Shown here one piece after another: positions 16,446-25,674 of a DNA stretch of 64,000 nt (positions are counted from its first letter, which is position 1; each line of letters begins with the position of its first letter). Source of the DNA: Janthinobacterium sp. CG3 (GTDB lineage Bacteria; Pseudomonadota; Gammaproteobacteria; Burkholderiales; Burkholderiaceae_D). Under the pieces are notes generated by a model. That model was not told the DNA's origin and searched no databases. It saw only the letters and a list, made by a program, of their open reading frames with translations. The position numbers were made by a program, and so were the translations under genes. The DNA lies in NCBI RefSeq assembly GCF_000344615.1, contig NZ_KB467824.1, positions 2,234,702 through 2,298,701 of the forward strand, given 5' to 3'.

Positions 16446-16627
16446 CTCGTCTCCTTTTCATCGCCACTTCCATCGGACAGCCAGACGGCCGCGCAAGTTC
16501 CGCCGGGCGCAACGGCGACTTGATCCGGCGCCGGCAATAGCGGCGCCGCCGCCGCCGCGGCCGCACGTACCGCGGCAAGGTAAAATACGCGCATCCGGCG
16601 CCAGTGGCGCCATTTGGCATAGATACC

Positions 16628-17056
16628 ATGCACAGTCTGACCCTGAATAATGAAAACCGCGACGACGTGCTGGCAACGCTGGCCGGCGAGCGCTGGATTG
16701 TCGCCTGCCTGTGCGCCGCCTGGTGCGGCACCTGCGCCGGCTACCGCAAGGTGTTCGAGGAGCTGGCGGCGCGCCACCCCGACAAGTTTTTCCTGTGGAT
16801 AGACATCGAAGACCAGGCCGAGGTGGTCGGCGAGCTCGACATCGAAAACTTCCCGACCTTGCTGATCCAATGCGAGGAGCAGGTGGCGTTTTTCGGCACC
16901 GTCCTGCCCGACCCGGGCCTGGCGCACCGCCTGGTACAGGCGCAGGCTGCGCACAGCGCCGACGAGCTGGCCGCGTTGTCCGGCGCCAGCGCCGAGCGCC
17001 GGCAGTGGCAGCGCGAATGCAATCTGCGCGCGCTGCTACGGGCCGCCCAAGCCTGA
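16628..17056 (+). CDS. Thioredoxin-fold protein with WCGTC active site
   Basis: 142 aa cytoplasmic protein (no signal peptide). The active site is Trp32-Cys33-Gly-Thr-Cys36 and the cis-Pro region is ENFPTLLI. ATG 16628 is preferred over 16604 because it starts at the fold; neither has a strong ribosome site. The C-terminal 40 residues extend beyond the fold and end in a basic helix. TAAAAT at 16580 could be its -10. Probably a disulfide reductase of unknown partner. Confidence 0.85.
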   Translation: MHSLTLNNENRDDVLATLAGERWIVACLCAAWCGTCAGYRKVFEELAARHPDKFFLWIDIEDQAEVVGELDIENFPTLLIQCEEQVAFFGTVLPDPGLAHRLVQAQAAHSADELAALSGASAERRQWQRECNLRALLRAAQA

Positions 17057-17125
17057 GGGCCGGATGTCGGCGCGGTTGCCGGCACGCGGCCTCGCCTGCC
17101 GGCATCCAATTCGCCGGGGCCGATT

Positions 17126-17139
17126 TTGATCCATATCAA
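17126..17139. promoter_or_regulatory. Perfect FNR/ANR-type box upstream of oleate hydratase
   Basis: TTGATCCATATCAA matches TTGAT-N4-ATCAA exactly. It lies 185 nt before the ohyA ATG and 70 nt after the thioredoxin-like gene, both reading rightward, so ohyA is the likely target, although the distance implies a long leader or upstream promoter. Confidence 0.65.
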
Positions 17140-17324
17140 AATTTACCGACATAACGCGGGAAATTAGCCGACTTTGCCCGTTCATTAGAATATCCCTTCA
17201 ATTTTCACCGATTCCCGCTTGCTAGAATGAAATACAACCTGAGCTTTAATTCATTCTGAATTGCAAGTATTCAGTAACGCATAAGCACGACATCGACATT
17301 GCGTTTTCAAGGAATTGGAAAAAT

Positions 17325-18899
17325 ATGAAGCATCCTATTCAAGCTTATCTGGTCGGCGGCGGCATCGGCTCGCTGTCCGCGGCGGCCTTCATGATCCGCG
17401 ACGGCGGCGTCGCCGGCGCCAACATCACCATTTTCGAGGCGGCGCCCTCCGCCGGCGGCAGCCTGGACGGCAACGGCAACGCCGACGACGGCTACACGCT
17501 GCGCGGCGGCCGCATGCTCACCACCGACAACTACGAGTGCACCTGGGACCTGTTCAAGTCGATCCCGTCGCTGAGCCATCCCGGCCGCACCGTGTTCGAC
17601 GAAACCATCGCCTTCAACGAGGAACACATCCCCCATTCGATGGCCCGGCTGGTCGACAGGAACCGCTTCAAGGTTGACGTCAGCAGCATGGGTTTCAGCA
17701 TGCAGGACCGGCTTGAGCTACTCAAGCTGAGCGACGCCGACGAGGCCACGCTGGGCGCCAGTTGCATTACAGACTGGCTTTCGCCGGCCTTTTTCACCAC
17801 CGAATTCTGGTACATGTGGGCCACCACGTTCGCCTTCCAGCCATGGCACAGCGCGGTTGAATTCAAGCGCTACCTGCATCGCTTCATGATGGAATTCTCG
17901 CGCATCGAAACCCTGGCCGGCGTCAAGCGCACCGTCTACAACCAATACGACTCGCTGGTGCGGCCACTGATCAGCTGGCTGCAGGCGCAGGGCGTCAAGG
18001 TCGTGATGGACTGCACCGTCACCGACTTCGACCTGAAAACCGAGGACGGCAAGGTCAGCGTCACCGGCATCCACTGCCGGCGCCACGGCGGCACCGACGT
18101 GGTCGGCGTGGCCGACGGCGACCTGGTGTTCTTCCAGAACGGTTCCATGACCGACGCCTCGACCTACGGCAGCATGCGCGACGCGCCGGCGCGCCACACC
18201 AAGCACGACAGCGGCGGCTGGACCCTGTGGGAGAAACTGGCGGCGGGCCGCCCCGAATTCGGCAACCCGGCCGCGTTCAACTCCAGCATCCCGGAATCGT
18301 ACTGGGCCTCGTTTACCGTCACGCTGAAGGACACGTCCTTCTTCGACCAGATGGAGAAATTCACCGGCAACCGCGCCGGCACCGGCGGCCTGGTGACGTT
18401 CAAGGACTCGAACTGGTTCATGTCGGTGGTGTTGGCGCACCAGCCGCACTTCGCCGGCCAGCCGGACGGCGTGCAAGTGTTCTGGGGTTACGCGCTGCAC
18501 CCCGACCGCGTCGGCGACTTCGTTGCCAAGCCCATGTCCGAGTGCAACGGCGAGGAGATCCTGCGCGAGCTGTGCGGCCATCTGAACTTCGACTTCGACA
18601 CCACCATGACGAAGGCCAACTGCATCCCTTGCCGCATGCCCTACATTACCAGCATGTTCATGCCGCGCGCCAAAAGCGACCGCCCCTTGCCGGTGCCGGC
18701 CAATTCGACCAACCTGGCCTTCGTCAGCCAGTTCGTCGAAATCGCCGACGACGTCGTCTTCACGGTCGAGTACTCGGTGCGCGCCGCGCAAATGGCGGTG
18801 TACGAATTGCTGAAGATCGATCGCGAAGTACCGCCGATCCACCCGCACGACCACTCGCTGAAGGTGAAATTCGACGCCGTCATCAAGGCGTTCAAGTAA
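17325..18899 (+). CDS. ohyA: Oleate hydratase (MCRA family)
   Basis: FAD-dependent hydratase adding water across the cis-9 double bond of unsaturated fatty acids, giving 10-hydroxystearate from oleate. 524 aa; the family runs 520-650. Dinucleotide fold AYLVGGGIGSLSAAAFMIRD (residues 7-26), the diagnostic block GGRMLTTDNYECTWDLFKSIPS (65-86), WYMWATTFAFQPWHSA, and the C-terminal PYITSMFMPRAKSDRP with FVEIADDVVFTVEYSVRAAQ. No signal peptide. It converges with the LysR gene with only 15 nt between. In other bacteria this enzyme detoxifies free unsaturated fatty acids; here the FNR box may link it to oxygen supply. Confidence 0.95.
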   Translation: MKHPIQAYLVGGGIGSLSAAAFMIRDGGVAGANITIFEAAPSAGGSLDGNGNADDGYTLRGGRMLTTDNYECTWDLFKSIPSLSHPGRTVFDETIAFNEEHIPHSMARLVDRNRFKVDVSSMGFSMQDRLELLKLSDADEATLGASCITDWLSPAFFTTEFWYMWATTFAFQPWHSAVEFKRYLHRFMMEFSRIETLAGVKRTVYNQYDSLVRPLISWLQAQGVKVVMDCTVTDFDLKTEDGKVSVTGIHCRRHGGTDVVGVADGDLVFFQNGSMTDASTYGSMRDAPARHTKHDSGGWTLWEKLAAGRPEFGNPAAFNSSIPESYWASFTVTLKDTSFFDQMEKFTGNRAGTGGLVTFKDSNWFMSVVLAHQPHFAGQPDGVQVFWGYALHPDRVGDFVAKPMSECNGEEILRELCGHLNFDFDTTMTKANCIPCRMPYITSMFMPRAKSDRPLPVPANSTNLAFVSQFVEIADDVVFTVEYSVRAAQMAVYELLKIDREVPPIHPHDHSLKVKFDAVIKAFK

Positions 18900-18914
18900 A
18901 CCGCGGCGCGCCCG

Positions 18915-19823
18915 CTACGGCGACCGCGTCAAGCAGTCGCCGGGCGCCGGCGTTTCCCGCGCCTGCGCCCCGAGCCAGGCGCAAAACCGGTCCAGCCGGC
19001 GGTTCGGCTGCGCCCGGCGTTTCGCCACGTAACGGTAGCCGCTGGCTTGAAAGCCGAGCGGCGCCACCAGGCGGCCGGCGCGGATATCGTCGATCACCAG
19101 GTGCCACGGCGCCACGCAGATCCCCAGGCCGCCGATGGCCGCCTCCAACGTGAAGTAATAGTGTTCGAATTCCGGGCCGGCCTGGACGGGCACCGCGCAG
19201 CCCAGCGATTCACCCCACATTTGCCAGGCGTTCAGGCGCGTGCGGGTGTGCAGCAGCGGCTGGCCGAGGATGTCGGCCGGCGCCAGCAAGGCGATCCGGG
19301 CCGCCAGCGACGGCGCCAGCACCGGCCCGAGGCGTTCGTCGAACAGCGCCAGCACGCCGTCGCCGTCGCCGTTGGCGGCGTCGGCGGCGGTGATGACGAG
19401 GTCGTAGCGCTCGCGGTCGACGTCGCCGGCCCGCTCGGCCGCGCTCAGGCGGATCTCGATGTCGGGGTGCAGCGCGTTGAAACGGTACAGGCGCGGTATC
19501 AACCATTTCACGGTGAAGGTGCTGAAACACGACACGTCCAGCGTGCCGGCCGCGTCGTCGCTGACGGCGCGCACCGCCGCCTCGATCCGGTCCAGCGCCG
19601 CCGTCAGTTCGGGCAGGAGGGTCTTGGCGGCGGCCGTCAGCAGCGGCTGGTTCTTCGAGCCTTCGAACAGGCTCACGCCCAGCACCTGCTCAAGCTGGCG
19701 CACCTGGCGGCTGATGGCGCCGGGCGTGACGGCGAGTTCCTCGGCGGCGGCCGTCATGCGCCCCAGCCGGGCCGCGGCCTCGAAGGCGCGCAGGGAGTTC
19801 AACGGTGGCAGGCGGCGTTTCAT
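18915..19823 (-). CDS. LysR-family regulator, GcvA-like
   Basis: 302 aa. ATG 19823 gives MKRRLPPLNSLRAFEAAARLGRMTAAAEELAVTPGAISRQVRQLE, the standard winged-helix N-terminus (HTH about 22-41); an upstream frame to 19931 is not needed. The C-terminal substrate-binding domain is of the GcvA/AmpR type. It diverges from the tautomerase gene across 129 nt, the classic arrangement of a LysR regulator and its target. The effector is unknown. Confidence 0.9.
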   Translation of the reverse strand: MKRRLPPLNSLRAFEAAARLGRMTAAAEELAVTPGAISRQVRQLEQVLGVSLFEGSKNQPLLTAAAKTLLPELTAALDRIEAAVRAVSDDAAGTLDVSCFSTFTVKWLIPRLYRFNALHPDIEIRLSAAERAGDVDRERYDLVITAADAANGDGDGVLALFDERLGPVLAPSLAARIALLAPADILGQPLLHTRTRLNAWQMWGESLGCAVPVQAGPEFEHYYFTLEAAIGGLGICVAPWHLVIDDIRAGRLVAPLGFQASGYRYVAKRRAQPNRRLDRFCAWLGAQARETPAPGDCLTRSP

Positions 19824-19952
19824 TGTGAGTTTTCGGCACTTATGTGGTGAGTAAATATCGCTTTTCGGCGGGCTTTCCGGTTTGCCACAATACATCTCCG
19901 GCGTGGCCGCGGCCATGTTACCGGATTTCATTTAATTGTGAGGAAAACGCCC

Positions 19953-20357
19953 ATGCCGTTCATTCGTACCAACGTACACCAAGACACCAGCCAGGAACAG
20001 CGCCAAGCCATCGTCGACGGCATCCACCGGGCCCTGGTCGAGAGCATCGGCATGCCGGAGGACGAGCTGTTCAATATGCTGTCCGAGTACCAGTCGCACC
20101 AGTTCTGGTGCAGCCGCACCTTCAACGGCATCGCCCGCTCGGAGCGCGTGGTGGTGGTCGAGATCACGCTGCGCCGCGGCCGCAGCGACGCCATGAAGCG
20201 CGAGCTGTACGCCGCCATCGCCCGCAACCTGAAGAGCGGCGCCAAGGTCTCGCCCAAGGACGTGCTGATTTTCATGCACGAGAACGATTACTCGGACTGG
20301 TCGGTCGGCGAAGGCCGTTTTGCGATGGGCCTGGTGCAGCAGATGGGGACGGACTGA
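19953..20357 (+). CDS. Tautomerase-family protein (Tautomerase_2 type)
   Basis: 134 aa; ATG 19953 has AGGA upstream and is followed by Pro, so removal of Met exposes the catalytic N-terminal proline (MPFIRTNVHQDTSQEQRQ). Two beta-alpha-beta units are implied, with the second around VVVVEITLRRGRSDAMKRELYAAIARNL. 4-oxalocrotonate tautomerase relatives act on enol/keto acids or haloacrylates; the actual substrate is not evident. Likely regulated by the divergent LysR protein. Confidence 0.88.
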   Translation: MPFIRTNVHQDTSQEQRQAIVDGIHRALVESIGMPEDELFNMLSEYQSHQFWCSRTFNGIARSERVVVVEITLRRGRSDAMKRELYAAIARNLKSGAKVSPKDVLIFMHENDYSDWSVGEGRFAMGLVQQMGTD

Positions 20358-20420
20358 AGCGGAACCCGGCGCCGCTCCTGTTGGCGTGTAGCGCAAGCGT
20401 GCGGCGGACTATTCCCGCCG

Positions 20421-20873
20421 CTATTTGCCCTTGTAGATGCCCGCTTCCAGGATCACGTCGCCGCTTTTGAGGAAGTACGTGGATTTCTTTTCCACTTCGC
20501 CGGAGGTCGGATTGTTGTAGCGGTAATCCACCCAGCCGCTGCCCTTGGCCTGGGCCTGGTCGATGATTTCTTTGCGGAACAGCTTGCCGTCGGCGTCGGG
20601 CAGCACCACCAGGTTTTTGCCCACCAGCTTGGGATTGACCGGGTGGGCCAGTTGCGTGCCGTCCAGCGCGCGCACCGTCAGGTACACGCGTTCGCTGACG
20701 AACTCCGGGCTTTTCGCGTTCACCGCCGTGATCAGCGCCTCCTTGCCGTTTTTTTTCATATAGCCGGCGCCCTTCTCGACCATGGCGATGGCGGCGGCGG
20801 TGTCGTCGCCGGCAAAAGCGGGGGAAGAGGCCAGCGCGCTAGCGGCCAGCAGCCCTGCGATCAATTTGTTCAT
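20421..20873 (-). CDS. Periplasmic single Cache-domain protein
   Basis: 150 aa with a clear signal peptide (MNKLIAGLLAASALASSPAFA, cleavage near residue 21) and one Cache_2-type domain: YLTVRALDGTQLAHPVNPKLVGKNLVVLPDADGKLF followed by GSGWVDYRYNNP and KKSTYFLKSGDVILEAGIYKGK. Such domains bind small ligands and normally sit in the extracytoplasmic part of chemoreceptors; here the domain is free in the periplasm. It lies 67 nt downstream of an MCP gene on the same strand, so the two may share a transcript and function. Confidence 0.88.
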   Translation of the reverse strand: MNKLIAGLLAASALASSPAFAGDDTAAAIAMVEKGAGYMKKNGKEALITAVNAKSPEFVSERVYLTVRALDGTQLAHPVNPKLVGKNLVVLPDADGKLFRKEIIDQAQAKGSGWVDYRYNNPTSGEVEKKSTYFLKSGDVILEAGIYKGK

Positions 20874-20940
20874 TGCATCGTCTCCTTGGAGGGTACAAGC
20901 GGCGCTGAGAGGTCAACAGCACACGGCAAAACCGGCGGGA

Positions 20941-22986
20941 TCAGGCGGACTGCGGGCGTTTCTTCGCGGCCGCGTGGCCGAGCGCCGCGCGCGCAGGCGC
21001 CGGCGGCGCCGGCGGCCGCGGCGGCGTGCGCGCCGGCCGGGCGGACGCCGGCGCGGGTTCGCCCAGCCGGAAGATGCTCATCGCCTGCACCAGCAGCTGC
21101 GCCTGCTCGTTGAGGCTCTCGGACGCCGCCGCCTGCTCGACCAGGGCCGAATTCTGCTGCGTCATATGGTCCATCTGGATCACCGCCTCGTTGACCTGCT
21201 CGATGCCCAGCGACTGCTCCTGCGACGCGCTGAGGATGTCGGCCATGATGGTGGTCACGCCGCTGATGCTGGCGACGATCTCGCCCATCGATTTGCCGGC
21301 CTGGTCGGCCAGCTTGTTGCCGAGGTCGACCTTTTCGACGCTGTCGTTGATCAATTGCTTGATTTCCTTGGCGGCGACGGCCGAGCGCTGCGCCAGGTTG
21401 CGCACCTCGGAGGCGACCACGGCAAAGCCGCGGCCCTGCTCGCCGGCCCGCGCCGCCTCGACAGCGGCGTTCAGGGCCAGGATATTGGTCTGGAAGGCGA
21501 TGGCGTCGATGACGCCGATGATGTCGACGATTTTGCGCGAGCTGCCGTTGATGTCGGCCATCGTCTGCACCACCTGCGCCACCACTTCGCCGCCCTTGAC
21601 GGCCACGCCCGAAGCGGTCATGACCTGCAAGTTGACCTGCTTGGCGCTGTCGGCGTTCTGCTTGACGGTCGAGGTCAGCTGCTCCATCGACGAGGCGGTT
21701 TCCTCCAGGCTGGAGGCCTGCGACTCGGTGCGCGCCGACAAGTCGGCGTTGCCGGAGGCGATGTCCTGGGAGGCGCCGCTGATGTTGTCGATATTCTTGC
21801 GCACGTCGCCGACCAGCTTCTGCAAGCTCTCGTTCATGTCCTGCAAGGCCCGCAGCAACTGGCCGGTCTCGTTGCTGCCGACCACATCGAAGCGCGACGT
21901 CAGGTCGCCTTTCGCCACCAGTTGCGCGACCGCGATCGCCTTCGACAGCGGCGCGCTGACCGACACCGAGACCAGATACTGGATCAGCCCGGCCAGGCCG
22001 ATCAGCCCCAGCATGGCCGCCGCCATCATCCAACGGCTGCTGCGCAGATCGGCGATCTTCGCCTCCAGCAAGTCTTTCAACTCCTTGCTCGCCATCTCGT
22101 TGGCGCTGAACTGCGCGTTGATGGCGTCGGTCGTCGCCTTCACATAGTCCGAACCGGAAAAATCGAGCGTGTCCGGCGTGACGATTTTTTCTTTCGCCAA
22201 CTGCATCGCGCCGTGGGCCTGGTTGACCAGGTCCTGCATGGCGGGGGCGAGCCGGTGGCCCAGCGCCGGATTGGCCGCCGCCGCCTTATTGAACGACACG
22301 AGGGTCTGGCTCAGGCGGTCCTGTACGCGGGCGATAATGCCAGAAAGAACGAACTTGTCGGCCGGCGTCGCGGACTTCTTTGCCAGCAGGCCGGCGCCCT
22401 TCGCGCGCATCTTGCCGAGTTCCTCGGTCAGATACGGCAACTGGTAATACATCGACTGGATCAATTGGTAGCTGTCCAGGTCGGGGTCCAGGCTCAAGGC
22501 ATAGTAATCGGCGATCAGGTCGTTTACCATCAATAACTTCGGCACCAGCGCGGTGTGCGCGGCGTAGCTGGCCGGCACCGTGATGCTGCGCTTGCTGACG
22601 TTGTCGCGCAGGGTTTCCCAATCCCTGGCGGCGGGCTCCCAGGCGGCGTTGATGGCCTTGTCGTTCAAGTTCTTGACGATGTGCGCCACCTCGCCGTAGG
22701 ACAGGTCGGCCGCCTGCTGTTTGGCGTCGCGCTGTTCCTTGGCGCTGTCGACGCCGCCGAGCACCAGCGCCGACAGGCCGCGGTGCTGTTGCGTCTGCTG
22801 TATCACTTTCAGGACGGCGGCAACCGGCGCCAGGCCGTCCCTCTCCATCAAGGCGGCGTCCAGCGTTTTGGCCGCCTCGCGCGTGTACATATAGGTGGGG
22901 ATGGCGGTCAGCACCAAGGCGATCAAGCTGACGATGACGAACTTTTGCCATAGCAGCAGGCGATCGAGCACGGAAGAGTTTGACAT
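20941..22986 (-). CDS. Methyl-accepting chemotaxis protein
   Basis: 681-aa transmembrane chemoreceptor. AAGGAG precedes ATG 22986; a 22-residue upstream extension is rejected. TM1 about 16-35, a large helical periplasmic region of about 280 residues (not a Cache fold; [10 protein letters not shown]-type motif [16 protein letters not shown] resembles nitrate/nitrite-sensor NIT-like domains), TM2 about 319-341, HAMP 342-395, then the signalling domain with the conserved tip [20 protein letters not shown] near 520. The tail is proline-rich and lacks the NWETF pentapeptide that tethers CheR. The ligand is unknown. Confidence 0.93.
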   Translation of the reverse strand: MSNSSVLDRLLLWQKFVIVSLIALVLTAIPTYMYTREAAKTLDAALMERDGLAPVAAVLKVIQQTQQHRGLSALVLGGVDSAKEQRDAKQQAADLSYGEVAHIVKNLNDKAINAAWEPAARDWETLRDNVSKRSITVPASYAAHTALVPKLLMVNDLIADYYALSLDPDLDSYQLIQSMYYQLPYLTEELGKMRAKGAGLLAKKSATPADKFVLSGIIARVQDRLSQTLVSFNKAAAANPALGHRLAPAMQDLVNQAHGAMQLAKEKIVTPDTLDFSGSDYVKATTDAINAQFSANEMASKELKDLLEAKIADLRSSRWMMAAAMLGLIGLAGLIQYLVSVSVSAPLSKAIAVAQLVAKGDLTSRFDVVGSNETGQLLRALQDMNESLQKLVGDVRKNIDNISGASQDIASGNADLSARTESQASSLEETASSMEQLTSTVKQNADSAKQVNLQVMTASGVAVKGGEVVAQVVQTMADINGSSRKIVDIIGVIDAIAFQTNILALNAAVEAARAGEQGRGFAVVASEVRNLAQRSAVAAKEIKQLINDSVEKVDLGNKLADQAGKSMGEIVASISGVTTIMADILSASQEQSLGIEQVNEAVIQMDHMTQQNSALVEQAAASESLNEQAQLLVQAMSIFRLGEPAPASARPARTPPRPPAPPAPARAALGHAAAKKRPQSA

Positions 22987-23179
22987 TTCTGGATACTCCT
23001 TCTGAAAGCCTGCCGCGGGCGGCGGCACACGACGTTTCTTGCTCGCGGGCATTGAGCTACGTCAGGCTTTCACTATATTACTATGCTGAAAAACTTGAAA
23101 GCGCTAATTCACCGCGTTGAGATTTATGCGACAGATCAGGCCCGGCGGCCGGCCGGAATGCGGAAGGGAAATGCGGGCG

Positions 23180-23216
23180 GCGGGTAGCGCCGCCGTCCGG
23201 TTACGCCGCTACCCGC
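23180..23216. repeat. 10-bp inverted repeat downstream of the metallopeptidase
   Basis: GCGGGTAGCG (23180-23189) and CGCTACCCGC (23207-23216) flank a 17-nt loop containing CGGTTACGCC. It starts 4 nt after the stop at 23220 (minus strand) and has no T tract. It could protect or terminate the mRNA. Confidence 0.5.
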
Positions 23217-23219
23217 GTG

Positions 23220-24656
23220 CTACCAGCCTATATCCTGCAGCAAGGGCAGCGTCAGGTCGCGCGGCGGCTCGACCTGGTGCGTCAGGTCGTCGTTGATAAA
23301 CGGCTCCATCAACTGGTTCGGCTTGGCCGCCGTGGTGTAGTGCGACACCGACGACCCCGGCTGGAACAGCGGCGGGGTGTACATCAGGATGCGGTTGCGC
23401 AGATCGGTGCCGGCCAACCTGGACGGGTCGACGTCGAGGCTGGCGAGCACGCCCGACGCGCTGCGCGAGCGGCGATGCAGCGCGGCGCGGATGGCGTTGC
23501 CGTCGGCCTGGCTCACCATCACGGCGGGAATCGTCACGCCGTCGTCGTCACCACCCAGCCCGGCCGCATCGCCCGGCGCGTTGTTGACCACGATCATGGC
23601 GACGGCGCCGGCCTCCTGCAGGTTTCTCGCCTTGTCGACGAAGGCGCAACCGCCGCGGTCGACCAGCGCCACGCTCTGCCTGAGCGCCGCCCCGTTGGCC
23701 GGACTAAGCGGCGCGCAGGCCAGGCCGCGGCCGTCGCGCTGGTCGAGCACCGGCATCACCTGGCCGGTGACGGGGGTGGCGCCCAGCGGCGCACCGAACG
23801 AGGCGTCGCCGACCTCGTACTGCCCGGCCGCCGCGCCGGCCGCCACGCCGCCAATGGTCAGGCGCGATTTCGGCCCGAGCACCGAGGGCGCCGCCGATGT
23901 GACACGCGGGCCGCTCCACGACAGGCCGCGCCCGCTGACGGAGGACGCGGCGCGCTGCGGCGCCGTCATGTTCACCCACACCTGGTTGAGCCGGTTGTCC
24001 AGCAGGTAGTGGTCCCACACCGACGGCAGGCCGGCGAGGAACTGCCCGCTCCGCTCGTCGGTGAAGGTCTGGAAGCCGAGGCCGTGCCCCATTTCGTGCA
24101 GCAACACGGTGACGAAATCGATCGCGTCGGCGTGCTGGTTGTCCAGTCCCAGGTAGAACGGCAGGCCCGGCAGGCAATCCGGCGCCAGCCCCAGGCGCGA
24201 ATTGAAATACGCCACGATGTGCGGATCGGCCGCGGCCGACAGGTCGACGCCGGCCAGCTTGTTCGCCAGCGCCGCCGGATACCAGGTGTTGCTCTTCGGC
24301 GCGGCCGGGAAGTCGGCGTAGACGTCCCACGCGCCGGCGCTGCCGATCACGCCGCTCGAGGCGTTGCACGGCAGCGGCTGGAACGAGCCCATGACGCGGA
24401 TCGGCACGGCGCTGTCGAGCTTGGCGCCCCAGATGTCGAGGGCGTGGCGGAAGGCGATCAGGCGCTGCGCGCCCAGGGTGGTGCCGGCGTTGCCGCCGAC
24501 CGGATCGGCCGGGGTCGGGTCGTTGAAGCCCTCCCCCGCCAGGTTGGCGTTGACGATGGTAATGACGACGTCGGCCCGGGCGCCGCCCAGTGCCAGGCAA
24601 CACAGCGACAGCGCCGCGATGGCGTGTTGCAATACGGCGCGTTTAGTCGGCTTCAT
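23220..24656 (-). CDS. Secreted zinc metallopeptidase-like protein with PA domain
   Basis: 478 aa. Signal peptide MKPTKRAVLQHAIAALSLCCLALGGARA. After a region typical of secreted bacterial hydrolases, the zinc motif HEMGHGLGF (His187, Glu188, His191) appears, followed by a protease-associated (PA) domain (about 295-410; CAPLSPANGAALRQ...VDRGGCAFVDKARNLQEAGAVAMIVVNN). It ends LPLLQDIGW with no PEP-CTERM signal. Its ATG overlaps the end of the PEP-CTERM gene by 14 nt, so the two are coupled. HExxHxxGF suggests an active protease, perhaps acting on extracellular matrix; the frame opens further upstream but only antisense-like residues are found there. Confidence 0.85.
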   Translation of the reverse strand: MKPTKRAVLQHAIAALSLCCLALGGARADVVITIVNANLAGEGFNDPTPADPVGGNAGTTLGAQRLIAFRHALDIWGAKLDSAVPIRVMGSFQPLPCNASSGVIGSAGAWDVYADFPAAPKSNTWYPAALANKLAGVDLSAAADPHIVAYFNSRLGLAPDCLPGLPFYLGLDNQHADAIDFVTVLLHEMGHGLGFQTFTDERSGQFLAGLPSVWDHYLLDNRLNQVWVNMTAPQRAASSVSGRGLSWSGPRVTSAAPSVLGPKSRLTIGGVAAGAAAGQYEVGDASFGAPLGATPVTGQVMPVLDQRDGRGLACAPLSPANGAALRQSVALVDRGGCAFVDKARNLQEAGAVAMIVVNNAPGDAAGLGGDDDGVTIPAVMVSQADGNAIRAALHRRSRSASGVLASLDVDPSRLAGTDLRNRILMYTPPLFQPGSSVSHYTTAAKPNQLMEPFINDDLTHQVEPPRDLTLPLLQDIGW

Positions 24657-25674
24657 GGCGGTGCTCCTCGGCGTGGGTGGTGGTGTGGTCCGGCGCGGCG
24701 CCGGCCTCGGGCGCGGCCGCGCATTGCTGGTGGCTGGCGTCGGCGGCGTCGCGGCCGCTGGTGGTATAGACGGTGGCGCGGTCGCCCAGGTGGACGCGGC
24801 GGGTGCCGTCGGCGCGTAACTCGATCTGCGCCGGCGCGTCCGTCCGGCTGCGCGTCGCCGCACCCGACGGCGTGCTCTCCTGCAAGACCTTGAACTCGGC
24901 GGCGGTGGGTGCGCGCAAGCGGCCGCTGGCGGCGTCGCGCACCACCACCATGCTCTGTGGCTCGCCGGCGCCGGCCGCCGGCGCTATACCCAAGGCGGCC
25001 AGCGCGGCCAGCGCCAGGGCGGCCGCGGCGGCGCGGCGGCCTTGGCGGCGCCACAGCAACAGCGCCAGACCGGCGCCGAACAAGGCGTAGGCGCCCGGTT
25101 CCGGCACGCTGGTGATGACCACGCTGTCGATGCCGATGTAGTCGGCGGCGGCGGCCGGGCCGGTGTAGCGGAAGGCGAACCGGCCGCCGCCGACGACGTT
25201 GACGCCGACGACGACGCGCTGCCAGCTGTCCGGATAGCCGCCCGCCCCCACGCTGACGAGGGTTTGCGCGAAGGTGGCCGGGTCCGCCATGTCGCCCTGG
25301 CCGAAGCGCACCTCGAGCATGTCGTGAAAGCCGGGCGTTGCCGCGCCGCGCGTGTAGAACAAGAGTTGCGTCGGCCCCGCCAGCGCCAGCAGCGGCGTGA
25401 TCAGCCAGTTGTCGACGCCGCCGCTGTCGCCTTGCGCGCTCTCGAAATTGGCGCCGATATAGGAATCGGCAGGGCCGGACTGGGCGGCGAACACGCCCGG
25501 ATTGCCCTGGAACCAGGACCTGCCGGGGGGCTCGCTGCGGTTCACCAGCAGCCAGCCGTCGAGCGCGTCGACGTCGTCGAAACCTTGCGCCAGCACGACC
25601 GCCGCCGAGGCGGCGTGGGCGCAAGTCGCGCAGACCAGCGCAACAAGTGGATAGAGAATACGGGACGTTTTCAT
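24643..25674 (-). CDS. PEP-CTERM protein with internal sorting signal and a C-terminal extension
   Basis: 343 aa. Signal peptide 1-24 (MKTSRILYPLVALVCATCAH...), then a jelly-roll domain of the choice-of-anchor J type (FDDVDALDGWLLVNRS, DNWLITPLLAL, DYIGIDSVVITSV). A PEP-CTERM sorting signal follows at 190-214: VPEPG, hydrophobic YALFGAGLALLLW, then RRQGRR. Normally that ends the protein; here 129 more residues follow, starting with a second Ala/Leu hydrophobic run (215-236, ending PAAGAG) and a polar domain with a His-rich end (HTTTHAEEHRHEAD). Databases name a post-PEP-CTERM-1 domain, which may be this. AAGGCGG precedes ATG 25674. Confidence 0.85.
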   Translation of the reverse strand: MKTSRILYPLVALVCATCAHAASAAVVLAQGFDDVDALDGWLLVNRSEPPGRSWFQGNPGVFAAQSGPADSYIGANFESAQGDSGGVDNWLITPLLALAGPTQLLFYTRGAATPGFHDMLEVRFGQGDMADPATFAQTLVSVGAGGYPDSWQRVVVGVNVVGGGRFAFRYTGPAAAADYIGIDSVVITSVPEPGAYALFGAGLALLLWRRQGRRAAAAALALAALAALGIAPAAGAGEPQSMVVVRDAASGRLRAPTAAEFKVLQESTPSGAATRSRTDAPAQIELRADGTRRVHLGDRATVYTTSGRDAADASHQQCAAAPEAGAAPDHTTTHAEEHRHEAD

